The notes under the pieces are model-generated. The model saw only the letters and a program-made list of their open reading frames with translations, was not told the DNA's origin and searched no databases. From the NCBI GenBank assembly GCA_944372515.1, contig CALVZM010000008.1, forward strand, positions 1-49,759: a DNA stretch of 49,759 nucleotides, given 5' to 3'. Shown one piece after another: positions 1 to 7,853 of this stretch. How positions within the stretch are numbered: position 1 is the stretch's first letter; every line of letters starts with the position of its first letter. Source of the stretch: an uncultured Clostridia bacterium. GTDB taxonomy: Bacteria > Bacillota > Clostridia > Christensenellales > Borkfalkiaceae. Both the position numbers and the translations under genes were made by a program.

Positions 1-2
1 TC

Positions 3-1070
3 GTCTACGGACTGCTCACCAAGGTCTCCGCCGCCCTGCCCTACGTCAATCAGGTGTATGCCGTCATGAACACGGTCAAGACGCTGTATACGGAATTTTT
101 GGACAATCATCCCGCGGACGAAAAGACCTTCGAGGCGACGGCGGGACCCGTCTCCTTCACCCTCACGGCGGGGGCGGACGCCTATGCCATGTATGCTTCC
201 GTCGGTCCCGTGAGCGTCGAAATCCTTTCGTCTCCCGCCGCGGAGACATACGGCGCGCGCGTGCAGGTGAGCGACGGGGCGGTGTTCAAATACACCGTCG
301 GGGCGGACAGGCTCAAAATCGCCATGGAGATCCTCGACACGGCGTCCACGCAGATAGAGTTCGTGCGCACGGACGGCGCGGTGGCGGGGTATCTGTATGA
401 ATACCTCGTCGCGGGAGAAACCGAATTGGTGGCGACGAGCGCCCTGCTCGCCGTGGACGAGGTGTATACCTATGTCATCGGCACCAAGGGCGATTTCGTG
501 CCGACGAGCGACGGCAGGAACTGCGAGGTGTACCGCAACGCGGACGGGCGGCTGTGTGGCACGGAAGTGCGCGAGACCGTTGAATTGCAGGGCACGTTCA
601 ACACGCTCTGGTATCCGCTCGCGTCCGTTTCGGGCATTTCTTCCATCCGCAAGACGGACGAGCAGAACGGACTGAATCCCGACACCGTTTACATCAACGG
701 GGCGACGGATCCCATCCATACCAAACTCATCGGGCTTGCCGGCGGGCTGAAAGGGGCTTCCCGCCGGTTCGACATCGAGTTCAAGACCATGTACTTCTAC
801 ACCTATAACGCCGAACAGGAGACCTATGAAGAGATCTCCTGCGAGATCCCCATGATCTTCATCCAGGAGGAATATCTGGACGATTTTGAGGCGGATTTCT
901 CCGACGTCAACGCCGACTGTCTGAACGGCGGCGTGTCGCTGAATGTTTCCCTTTCCGTGCAGGAAGCCGTTGAGCGCTGCTATTACGGCATGCTGGATAA
1001 TTATGACGCCATCAAGGAAGCGGTAACGCACGAGGACATCGTTGCCTATTGCAAGGCGACGGCACTCTGA
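3..1070 (+). CDS. hypothetical protein, 5' end outside window
   Basis: The frame is open from the first bases of the window, so the gene starts upstream. The GTG at 54 is an internal codon and not a convincing start because no ribosome binding site precedes it. About 355 residues are visible. I recognise no domain. The sequence has alternating hydrophobic stretches that look like beta-rich extracellular or lipoprotein-type modules (GPVSFTLTAGADAY and GPVSVEILSSPAAE resemble two copies of one strand motif). There is no membrane segment in the visible part. The C-terminus is more helical and acidic. The gene ends just before a strong hairpin. Function unknown. Confidence 0.75.
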   Translation, partial: VYGLLTKVSAALPYVNQVYAVMNTVKTLYTEFLDNHPADEKTFEATAGPVSFTLTAGADAYAMYASVGPVSVEILSSPAAETYGARVQVSDGAVFKYTVGADRLKIAMEILDTASTQIEFVRTDGAVAGYLYEYLVAGETELVATSALLAVDEVYTYVIGTKGDFVPTSDGRNCEVYRNADGRLCGTEVRETVELQGTFNTLWYPLASVSGISSIRKTDEQNGLNPDTVYINGATDPIHTKLIGLAGGLKGASRRFDIEFKTMYFYTYNAEQETYEEISCEIPMIFIQEEYLDDFEADFSDVNADCLNGGVSLNVSLSVQEAVERCYYGMLDNYDAIKEAVTHEDIVAYCKATAL

Positions 1071-1125
1071 CGGGGATAAGGTGCGGGGCATGCCCCGAAA
1101 AAACGAGAAAAAAGCAATGATTGCG

Positions 1126-1159
1126 GACGGGCGCGGAAAAGATTCCGCGCCCGTCTTTG
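1126..1159 (+). terminator. GC-rich hairpin after the first gene
   Basis: A perfect 13-bp stem (1126-1138 with 1143-1155) with a 4-nt loop, followed by only three T. It probably ends transcription of the gene stopping at 1070. The short T tract makes termination strength uncertain. Confidence 0.6.
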
Positions 1160-1179
1160 CATGGGAGAAAGTGTTGTAT

Positions 1180-1212
1180 GCAAAAGGACCGGCGCCCCGC
1201 GGGGCGCCGGTC
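1180..1212 (-). terminator. hairpin terminating the DUF1508-repeat gene
   Basis: A 12-bp GC-only palindrome (1187-1198 with 1201-1212). Read on the minus strand it is followed by CCTTTTGC. It lies about 90 nt beyond the stop of the minus-strand gene, between two convergent genes. Confidence 0.55.
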
Positions 1213-1299
1213 TTGCGTTCGTCTGGTTTTGCGCTTTATGCGCAAAGTTTATCTCTTGCAATGCGTTTCCCTGCTGTCTGAACGGCGGGGGAAAGGGGG

Positions 1300-2652
1300 T
1301 CATTTCTCATCGGGGAAGATCTTGTCGAGATCGAGTTTTGCATCCCTTGCAAAGTGCCGCACCGATTCGATGGCGCTCTCGCACAGTTGCCTGGTCTTGT
1401 AGTGCCCGCCCAGGCACAGCAACTGTCCGTTGCCGCTGAAAATCTTGAAGATATAGTCCCCGTTGCGGGTGATGGCGGCGCGGATATTGCCCTCTTCGAT
1501 GTTCTTTTTGTGCGTCTTGATGCCGTTTTTCAGGCTGGCGACGGTGGCATATTCTTCGCTCGTAAAGAGCACCTGCCCGTTGGACGCGCGCAGTTCAAAG
1601 CAATAGGAAGCGTCGTTTTCCGATTCCATGATGACCTTATGGATGACCCATTTGCCCCGCTTTTCGGGGTCATAGGTGCGTTCCGTTTCGGTGCTCTCGC
1701 GATAGGCGACGGTCGCCGTTTTGAGTTCGTCGTCGCGGATGGCGGTCTCGGCAAAGCGCTTGATGGAAGCGATCGCGCTCATCGCCTGGGCGCGGGTGGA
1801 ATATTTCTCGCCCTGCGCCAGCAGGTTGCCCTGGTTGGTCAGCAGTTTGACGATGAATTTTCCCTTGCGCGTGATGGAGATCTTGAAGTTGCCGCGCGCG
1901 ATGTTGGACTTGAAAGTTTCAATGCCCTGCTGTGCGCCGCGCAGCGAGGTATAGTCCTCGCTCGTGAGCAGGGATTCGCCGTTCGAGGCTTTCAGACGGA
2001 AGAAGAAGGCGCTGTCCTTTTCGTTGCCCAAAGCGTCCGTCATCGAAAGTTTGAGCAGTTCCCATTTGCCTGCATAGGGCACGGCGGCGTCTTCGTCTTC
2101 GCAGGCAAAAGCGGCGGGCTCGTCGTCTCCTTCCTCTTCGCCCTGCGTCGGGGCGTCGTCCACGACCACTTCGGCGTCCTCTTCCTGCTCTTCTTCGTCG
2201 GCGGGGAGGGACTGTGCGTCTGCCGCAGCCGTCTCCTGCGTCTCTTGGGGCGCACCGTTTTCCGCAGGCGCACTCTCGGTTGCCGTGTCTGCGGCTTCTT
2301 CCGCCGGCTGCTGCGTCGTCTGCAATTCTCCCTTCGGGCGCACGGTGAGTGCGGCGGCGGGCGCTTCGGCGGCAGCATCGGTCTGCGCTTTCCCGTTCAC
2401 GCCGTCCGTTTCCTCCGCGGACGCGACGGGCGCAGCCTCTTCGGAAGGCAAAGGTGCTTCATCCGTCTGCTCGTCCTCTTCGGACGGGAGCGCGGCGGGC
2501 TCTTTCTTTTTCTTCTTGGCAACGCAGAGAGCGACGATGATGGCGATGATGAGAATCAAGCAGACGCCGAGGATGATAAACAGGATGATATTATCCTGAA
2601 TATACTGCAATACGTCGCCGGATCCCGTCAGCAGAGTGGTAGCGGAAAACAT
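1300..2652 (-). CDS. membrane-anchored protein with four DUF1508 (YegP-like) repeats
   Basis: The 450-residue protein has one hydrophobic segment (about residues 22-44), a short lysine cluster (46-50), and a long acidic Ala/Glu-rich linker (about 51-190). Four repeats of the DUF1508/YegP type follow, at about 195-250, 254-301, 333-385 and 389-436. Repeats 1 and 3 carry the FRLKASNGE / FELRASNGQ signature and a following SEDY / SEEY. Repeats 2 and 4 are diverged versions. The positive residues after the membrane segment predict a cytoplasmic repeat region. YegP-like proteins are small and their function is poorly known; a membrane tether with a disordered spacer is not their usual form. GAGGAGG precedes the ATG. 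The gene is divergent from the flavoprotein at 2813. Confidence 0.85.
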   Translation of the reverse strand: MFSATTLLTGSGDVLQYIQDNIILFIILGVCLILIIAIIVALCVAKKKKKEPAALPSEEDEQTDEAPLPSEEAAPVASAEETDGVNGKAQTDAAAEAPAAALTVRPKGELQTTQQPAEEAADTATESAPAENGAPQETQETAAADAQSLPADEEEQEEDAEVVVDDAPTQGEEEGDDEPAAFACEDEDAAVPYAGKWELLKLSMTDALGNEKDSAFFFRLKASNGESLLTSEDYTSLRGAQQGIETFKSNIARGNFKISITRKGKFIVKLLTNQGNLLAQGEKYSTRAQAMSAIASIKRFAETAIRDDELKTATVAYRESTETERTYDPEKRGKWVIHKVIMESENDASYCFELRASNGQVLFTSEEYATVASLKNGIKTHKKNIEEGNIRAAITRNGDYIFKIFSGNGQLLCLGGHYKTRQLCESAIESVRHFARDAKLDLDKIFPDEK

Positions 2653-2701
2653 GGGGGAACCTCCTCAAAGATTGTAAAATTTTTTGACAGATAATATAAA
2701 A

Positions 2702-2730
2702 ATATTATGTGTATTATCATTTTAATACAA
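2702..2730 (-). promoter_or_regulatory. sigma-A promoter for the DUF1508-repeat gene
   Basis: Read on the minus strand: TTGTAT (2725-2730), a 17-nt spacer, and TAATAT (2702-2707), about 40 nt before the GAGGAGG and ATG. The region is very AT-rich. It faces the divergent promoter at 2778. Confidence 0.55.
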
Positions 2731-2777
2731 AAACGCGCATAAGTCAATAGGCAAAAAAATCTTTTTTGCGGAAATTT

Positions 2778-2806
2778 TTGACTTTTGCATGAAAATGCGG
2801 TACAAT
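2778..2806 (+). promoter_or_regulatory. sigma-A promoter, possibly giving a leaderless mRNA
   Basis: TTGACT (2778-2783), a 17-nt spacer and TACAAT (2801-2806). Transcription should begin near 2813, which is the A of the ATG that opens the conserved N-terminus of the next gene. No ribosome binding site precedes that ATG. Confidence 0.7.
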
Positions 2807-2812
2807 AATCGC

Positions 2813-4000
2813 ATGAAAGGGAAAATCATAGCCGTTGTCGGCGGCGGCGCGGGGGGCATGCTCTGTGCGCACGCGCTGGCGGAAGGGGGCGAAAACACCG
2901 TCTTTCTCATAGAACGCGGCGCGCGGGCGGGCAGAAAACTCTCCGCCACGGGCAACGGACAGGGCAACATCACCAATCTGCACATGGACGCCGGGCATTA
3001 TTTTTCGGACGATCGGGACAAGGTCGCGCGCATCCTGCGGGAATTTTCTCCCGCCGACCTGCTCTCTTATCTTGAAAACCTCGGCGGGCTCTTTGAATCG
3101 GACGAGCGGGGCAGGGTCTATCCCTGCGGGCGCCAGGCTTCCGCCGTTACCGATCTTTTGCGCTTTGCGCTGGAACGGGCGGGGGTGCGCCTTCTGCTCG
3201 GGCATACCGTCTGTTCTCTGGCGGGCGAAGGGGACGGTTACAGGCTCGGCTTTGCCGAGGGGGGCGATCTGCATGCCGACGTCGTCGTTTTGGCGACGGG
3301 CGGCAAAGCGGCGAAAAATTTCGGCACGGACGGAACGGGGTACGCGCTGGCGCGCTCGCTCGGGCACACCCTGACCCCTCTTTTTCCCGCGCTCGTGCAA
3401 TTGAAGACGGAAACGGCGCCCGTCCGCGGGCTGAAAGGGGTGCGCGTCCACTGTCTGGTTACCGCCTTCGACGGGGATAAAGCATTGCACCATGCCCGCG
3501 GCGACGTCATATTCACCGATTACGGCGTCAGCGGGAATGCGGTGTTTTTGCTGTCGTCTTATCTGACGGACGCGGCGGCGCCTCGTCTGACGCTGGACTT
3601 TCTGCCCGATCGCGGGGAAGAGGAACTTGCCCTATTTCTCGAACGGAAGGAAGGGCTTTGCCCGCGGGAAAATCTGCTCGGCTGCATCCTGCCGGGGGCG
3701 CTGGGACGCGCGGTCATCCGTCGGGCGGGGGAGCATGGCGGCTTTACGGCGCGGCGCGCGGCGGCGCTGGTGAAGGGGTATCCTTTGATTGTTACGGGCA
3801 CGCTCGGGTTTGACGGCGCACAGGTTACGCGCGGGGGCATACCGCTTTCGGAAACGGACGGCGGCTTGCAGAGCCTGCGGGCGAAAAACGTATATTTTTG
3901 CGGCGAGATTCTCAACGTGGACGGGGAGTGCGGCGGCTACAACCTGCATTGGGCGTTTTCCTCGGCAATGCACGCCGCGCGGGACATCCTGCGCCGCTGA
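2813..4000 (+). CDS. BaiN/HI0933-type NAD(P)/FAD-dependent oxidoreductase
   Basis: The protein has 395 residues when started at the ATG at 2813. The N-terminus MKGKIIAVVGGGAGGMLCA is the Rossmann dinucleotide-binding motif (GGGAGG at 10-15). RAGRKLSATGNGQGNITN is the signature of the HI0933/BaiN flavoprotein family. The C-terminus has GEILNVDGECGGYNLHWAFSSA, the family's second FAD-contact motif. Family members are soluble flavoproteins, and some reduce unsaturated bile-acid or related substrates. The physiological substrate here cannot be read from sequence. An in-frame ATG at 2789 exists but lies inside the promoter, so it is rejected as the start. The next gene, another flavoprotein, begins 35 nt downstream, so the two probably form an operon. 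Confidence 0.88.
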   Translation: MKGKIIAVVGGGAGGMLCAHALAEGGENTVFLIERGARAGRKLSATGNGQGNITNLHMDAGHYFSDDRDKVARILREFSPADLLSYLENLGGLFESDERGRVYPCGRQASAVTDLLRFALERAGVRLLLGHTVCSLAGEGDGYRLGFAEGGDLHADVVVLATGGKAAKNFGTDGTGYALARSLGHTLTPLFPALVQLKTETAPVRGLKGVRVHCLVTAFDGDKALHHARGDVIFTDYGVSGNAVFLLSSYLTDAAAPRLTLDFLPDRGEEELALFLERKEGLCPRENLLGCILPGALGRAVIRRAGEHGGFTARRAAALVKGYPLIVTGTLGFDGAQVTRGGIPLSETDGGLQSLRAKNVYFCGEILNVDGECGGYNLHWAFSSAMHAARDILRR

Positions 4001-4035
4001 AAAATTTTTTTAAGAAGGACGGGAGAGAAGCGGAT

Positions 4036-5598
4036 ATGAGCGACATAAGAAAACTGAGCGGCATCGCGCTGCCCGTCGGCACGGATGAAAGGACGGAAGA
4101 GGAAAAATTGCGCGCACAGGCTGCGCGTCGGCTCGGCGCGCCCGCGCGGTACTTCCGCATCGTCAAAAAATCTCTCGACGCGCGGGACAAGGGCAACATT
4201 CGCTGGATCTATACCGTGGAATTTTCGCGGGAAGCGGTCGCCGTTCCCGACGCATTGGAGGAGCGGGGCAAACTCAAAGGGCGCCCTCCGAGCGTGCTCA
4301 TCGTGGGCATGGGTCCCGCGGGGCTCTTTTGCGCCGTGCGTCTTTTGCAGTGGGGCGTGCGCCCCGTCCTCATCGATCGCGGCGCACCCGTCGAAGAGCG
4401 GGAGAGGGACGTGGAACGGTTCTTTGCAACGGGCGTCTTGCAACCCGATTCAAACATCCAATTCGGCGAGGGCGGCGCCGGCACTTTTTCGGACGGAAAA
4501 CTCAACACGCAGACGAACAGCCGTGAAAACGCGCAGGTTTTGCGCCTGTTCGCGTCCTTCGGCGCGCCCGCGGAGATTCTATATCTCAACAAACCGCACA
4601 TCGGCAGCGACCGTCTCAAAGGCGTCATTGCCAATATGCGCCGATACATCCTTTCGCGCGGCGGCGAGATACGCTTTCATACCGCTTTGACCGATCTGGA
4701 AACGGCGGGGGGCACGCTGCGTTCCGTAACGCTTTCGGACGGCAACAAATATGCTTTCGACGCCGTTGTCCTGGCGATCGGGCACAGCGCGCGCGACACC
4801 TTTTCCGTGCTGCAAAGAAGGGGGGTATGCCTGCAACAAAAGGAGTTTGCCGCGGGGGTACGCATCGAGCATTTGCAATCGAAGATCGGGCTGGCGCAAT
4901 ACGGGGAAAAATACTCCCTTCTGCCGCCTGCCGACTATAAACTCGTGTCGCACGCCGGCGAACGGGCGGCGTTCACCTTCTGCATGTGTCCCGGCGGGGT
5001 CGTGGTGCCCGCGGCGAGCGAAGAGGGCATGGTCGCGACCAACGGCATGAGCAATTACCGGCGGGACGGAAGGAACGCGAACAGCGCGCTCATCGTGCAG
5101 GTGAAGAAGGAAGACTTCGGTTCGGGCGACCCGCTGGCGGGCGTCGCCTTGCAGCGGACGCTGGAACGGGCGGCATATGCTTTGGGCGGCGGGGCTTACC
5201 GTGCGCCCGCGCAGCGCGTGGAGGATTTTCTTGCCCGACGGGCGTCTTTTGCGGCGGGCGAGGTTTTGCCGAGTTATGCGCGCGGCGTTGCCTATACCGA
5301 TCTTTCCCGCCTGTTCCCCGCGCCGATGACCGACGCGCTTGCCGCGGCGATCGCGGACATGGATGGGAGATTGCGCGGGTTTGCCCATCCCGATGCCCTT
5401 CTGACGGGCGTGGAATCCCGCACAAGTTCGCCCGTGCGCATCGTGCGGGACGAAGCGGGCGAAAGTCTTTCGGCGGCGGGGCTGTATCCCTGCGGCGAGG
5501 GCGCGGGCTATGCGGGCGGCATCACCAGCGCCGCGGCGGACGGATTGCGCACCGCGCATGCCGTGTTGCGCCGATACGGCGCGGAGATCCCGCTTTGA
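4036..5598 (+). CDS. FAD-dependent dehydrogenase (COG2509-like)
   Basis: Starting at the ATG at 4036, preceded by an AGGACGGGAGAG purine stretch, the protein has 520 residues. An N-terminal domain of about 85 residues precedes a Rossmann motif, VLIVGMGPAGLF (GMGPAG at 91-96). GAGTFSDGKLNTQ lies about 60 residues later, and GEGAGYAGGITSAAADG at the C-terminus closes the FAD site. This layout matches the uncharacterised COG2509 FAD-dependent dehydrogenases common in Firmicutes. The open frame extends upstream to 3898, but that part overlaps the previous gene and has no family character. Probably co-transcribed with the upstream flavoprotein. Substrate unknown. Confidence 0.88.
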   Translation: MSDIRKLSGIALPVGTDERTEEEKLRAQAARRLGAPARYFRIVKKSLDARDKGNIRWIYTVEFSREAVAVPDALEERGKLKGRPPSVLIVGMGPAGLFCAVRLLQWGVRPVLIDRGAPVEERERDVERFFATGVLQPDSNIQFGEGGAGTFSDGKLNTQTNSRENAQVLRLFASFGAPAEILYLNKPHIGSDRLKGVIANMRRYILSRGGEIRFHTALTDLETAGGTLRSVTLSDGNKYAFDAVVLAIGHSARDTFSVLQRRGVCLQQKEFAAGVRIEHLQSKIGLAQYGEKYSLLPPADYKLVSHAGERAAFTFCMCPGGVVVPAASEEGMVATNGMSNYRRDGRNANSALIVQVKKEDFGSGDPLAGVALQRTLERAAYALGGGAYRAPAQRVEDFLARRASFAAGEVLPSYARGVAYTDLSRLFPAPMTDALAAAIADMDGRLRGFAHPDALLTGVESRTSSPVRIVRDEAGESLSAAGLYPCGEGAGYAGGITSAAADGLRTAHAVLRRYGAEIPL

Positions 5599-5803
5599 AG
5601 GGGCGGGCAAGCAAAGACGGCGCCCCGCCCGACGGCTTGGTGCGGAGGGAAAAGAGAAAAGAATGTGGAAACACGCTTCAAACAAACTTCTTTTCTTTTT
5701 CGTTTTTCTTTCATGTTTCCAACACTTTCGGCGTCTATAATAAAAAACGTAAACCGAAGTGATTCGGCTGCAACTTTTTTCATATTCTCTCATTAAATTT
5801 TGG

Positions 5804-5839
5804 AAATACGGTCAGCCCCCCTGACCGTATTTTCTTTTT
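5804..5839 (+). terminator. rho-independent terminator after the flavoprotein pair
   Basis: A 12-bp stem, AAATACGGTCAG with CTGACCGTATTT (5804-5815 and 5821-5832), a loop of five C, then TCTTTTT. It lies about 205 nt after the last stop. The DNA in between (5599-5803) is pyrimidine-rich and shows no supported gene. Confidence 0.75.
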
Positions 5840-5929
5840 CTTCGTTTTTCCGAGAAAGCCGATCGATTGTTTACCGATCCCGCGAACAGAAAATATTAAA
5901 AAAATCTTCAAAATTTTGTCAAAAAACAG

Positions 5930-5960
5930 TTGACATTTTTGCGCGGGGGGGGGGTATAAT
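5930..5960 (+). promoter_or_regulatory. sigma-A promoter with a G10 tract in its spacer
   Basis: Consensus TTGACA (5930-5935) and consensus TATAAT (5955-5960) are separated by 19 nt. The spacer ends in ten consecutive G (5945-5954) directly against the -10 box. The 19-nt spacing is two longer than optimal. It would drive the region from about 5967, where the first possible gene begins near 6084. Confidence 0.7.
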
Positions 5961-6083
5961 TAGCGGGATAATCGGCAAACAGATGCGACCACCGATCCCG
6001 ATCGGGCGGACATTCCGCCTGTGGGTCAAAATTTTTATTGAGAGGTAAACTTATAAAAAAAGAAGTCGGCGGCTTTGTGGGTC

Positions 6084-6566
6084 ATGATCAAGAGCATCGT
6101 GTCCATCGTGTTTTTGGTCCGGGCATTTTTTCTGCCTTTGAACAGCGGGGACGAGACCGTTTCGCTCTTCCTCTATCATCAGACCTATACTGTAAGGGAG
6201 TAATACGAACCCGATCAAAAGCGCCGATTTCGCGGTGATGCATTGTTGAAAGGCTTGCACGTGCCACACGGCACGCACTGCGCCTTTGTGCTCGTCTATG
6301 AAGCGATCCATCTGTTCTACGCCGTCAGGTGTTTCGTTGCCCCCGAAAAGGCAAACGGCACAAAGTTGAAGAAGGCGGGCGGATATGCCAACGAGATTTG
6401 CGTGCTGCTGCTCGATTTCATCGCTTACGGCTTGCTCTATGCTGCTTTTTTGGCGTTTGGCGCAAGCTATGGTTCCTTCGTCGTTTTGATCGCCCTGTGC
6501 GTCGCCTGCATCGGGCTCGGGGTTCTGGCAAAACGGAAGGGCAAAAAGTCGTTTGCCGAGTCGTGA
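6084..6566 (+). pseudogene. small membrane protein gene, possibly interrupted by an in-frame TAA
   Basis: Two open segments lie in one frame. The first is 6084-6203 (39 codons, MIKSIVSIVFLVRAFF, hydrophobic). It is followed by a single TAA at 6201-6203 and then an open stretch to 6566. The second segment encodes at least 107 residues from a TTG at 6243 and has three likely membrane segments, around HCAFVLVYEAIHLFYAV, EICVLLLDFIAYGLLYAAF and VVLIALCVACIGLGVLA. Both segments have high GC at third positions like real genes here. Either a four-segment membrane protein was broken by a stop, or the second segment is a short gene with a TTG start and no clear ribosome binding site. No family recognised. 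Confidence 0.35.
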
Positions 6567-6597
6567 GAACGATTTCGGGACCATTTCGGAAGCATGA

Positions 6598-6637
6598 AAA
6601 AAACCGCCGCCCGCGGGAAAGGGGCGGCGGTTTATCT
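6598..6637. terminator. bidirectional terminator between convergent genes
   Basis: A 12-bp stem, AAACCGCCGCCC with GGGCGGCGGTTT (6601-6612 and 6622-6633). It is followed by ATCTTTT on the plus strand and by TTTTCATG on the minus strand. It sits between the membrane-protein region and the Dabb gene. Confidence 0.7.
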
Positions 6638-6641
6638 TTTG

Positions 6642-6929
6642 TCAGTCGAGCATAAAATCGACGGAAACGGAAGAAACGGCATGCGCGTGCATGAAGGTCT
6701 TGACCGTGTCGCAGTGATAGGGGTCGCGCTGATAGGCGTCGAGGGCAGCCCTGTCGTCGAGCGTTACGCCGAGAAATACGTCATAGGAGCGCGCCGAACC
6801 GAGAAAGTCCCTGCCGACTTCGAGGGCGCGCAGCAGGGGCACTCTTCCCTGCATGCTTTTCAGCAGGCAGACTGCTTTTTCGGCGTTTTCCGCCGTGTCC
6901 ATCTTGAAACAAACGATGTGTCTGAGCAT
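6642..6929 (-). CDS. Dabb family (stress-responsive alpha/beta-barrel) protein
   Basis: The 95-residue protein begins MLRHIVCFKM and ends AVSSVSVDFMLD, with GRDFLGSARSYDVFLGVTLDD and the DPYHCDTVKTFM segment in between. These are the usual landmarks of the Dabb (dimeric alpha/beta-barrel) fold, in which HIVxFK opens the first strand and the conserved His sits near the end. Proteins of this family are small soluble dimers with diverse or unknown roles. AAGGAG precedes the ATG. It starts 21 nt after the YjbR gene on the same strand, so the two are probably co-transcribed. Confidence 0.8.
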   Translation of the reverse strand: MLRHIVCFKMDTAENAEKAVCLLKSMQGRVPLLRALEVGRDFLGSARSYDVFLGVTLDDRAALDAYQRDPYHCDTVKTFMHAHAVSSVSVDFMLD

Positions 6930-6950
6930 AGAGATCGTCTCCTTATTTTT

Positions 6951-7655
6951 TTATTTTTCATCTCTCGTCTTGTCTTTTTTCGTTCCCGCCGCGCGGTAAC
7001 TGACGTCCAGGCGTTCAAAGAGCGTTTCAAGCGGCAGCGTGCCGTCGAGGGGCAGGCTCAGCCAGTGCCGCTTGTTCATGTGCCAGGCGGGGAAAAACCT
7101 CTTGCCGTCCGTCAGGCGGGCGATCTCTTCGGGTGGGGCTTTGACGTTGAGCACGCCGATGTCGCCCGCGGGAAAGTCGCCGAGTTTGCTTTTTGGTATG
7201 GTCAGGAACGCCGCGTACCATTTTTTGTTGTCGCTCCGTCGCAGGATGAAGGTATTCGGCGTGTCTTCCCATAAAAATTCCGGCGTGCTGCCGTAGCGTT
7301 CGCGGGCGTAGCGGAGCACGGCGGCGGTATTTTTGGTCGGAACGGGCGTGCCGTCGAAGCATTGCCGCGCGATCTCCTGTAAAATGTGTTCGACGTCCTC
7401 GCGCACCTGTCCGACAAAGGCGCCCTGCGCGTCGTCCACGAGGTGCAGGACGTATTCCTCCCCGGTGTCCGGATCGACGACGCGGGTGTGCACGGCAGCC
7501 CTTTCAAGGTCCTTTCCGACGGAAATTTCCAGGCGGAGGGAGCCGTCTCCGACGGGTCGGGCGAAGATGAGGTCATCGCCGCGCTCGCAGAATCCGAACG
7601 CTTTCAGTTTTTGCCCGATCGGACGTTTTCCCTTGAAAAATGACTCCGTATCCAT
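6951..7655 (-). CDS. MmcQ/YjbR family protein
   Basis: The 234-residue protein (ATG at 7655; an in-frame TTG five codons upstream is less likely because TTTGAGG then falls at the right distance from the ATG) has a C-terminal YjbR-like domain. Its landmarks are NKKWYAAFLTIPKSKLG, DIGVLNVKAPPEEIARL and FFPAWHMNKRHWLSLPLDG. The N-terminal half (about residues 1-110) matches the extension seen in longer Firmicutes members. YjbR proteins have a double-wing fold proposed to bind DNA, and their role is unknown. It lies upstream of the Dabb gene on the same strand and is separated from pyruvate kinase by a hairpin. Confidence 0.82.
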   Translation of the reverse strand: MDTESFFKGKRPIGQKLKAFGFCERGDDLIFARPVGDGSLRLEISVGKDLERAAVHTRVVDPDTGEEYVLHLVDDAQGAFVGQVREDVEHILQEIARQCFDGTPVPTKNTAAVLRYARERYGSTPEFLWEDTPNTFILRRSDNKKWYAAFLTIPKSKLGDFPAGDIGVLNVKAPPEEIARLTDGKRFFPAWHMNKRHWLSLPLDGTLPLETLFERLDVSYRAAGTKKDKTRDEK

Positions 7656-7754
7656 AATCTTCTGCCTCAAAGAGCGTTCAAAAAATCAAAAGCAAGCATT
7701 GCCGTAGTGCGGGAAGAATGCGTATCAAAGAAGGGGGCATGCCCGCGTTGAGAG

Positions 7755-7808
7755 AAAAAATCAATACCGTCAAAACGAGGTTGCGGCTTTGACGGCATTT
7801 TTTGTTTA
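7755..7808. terminator. terminator of pyruvate kinase, with T tracts on both sides
   Basis: An 11-bp stem with one mismatch (7764-7774 with 7788-7798). It is flanked by GATTTTTTCTC on the minus strand and ATTTTTTGTTT on the plus strand. It lies about 55 nt after the pyk stop. Confidence 0.65.
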
Positions 7809-7853
7809 TCCTTCAAAAAAATCCTTTTGATGCGGGCATGGGTGTCGGAAAAA

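Noticed and set aside
1354..2694. Long plus-strand open frame opposite the DUF1508-repeat gene
   Set aside because: It is the antisense shadow of a gene with clear repeats, promoter and ribosome binding site. Its Phe/Gly/Arg-rich product has no family character.
2789..2812. Upstream ATG start for the BaiN-type flavoprotein
   Set aside because: It lies between the -35 and -10 boxes of the best promoter and adds eight residues before the conserved N-terminus.
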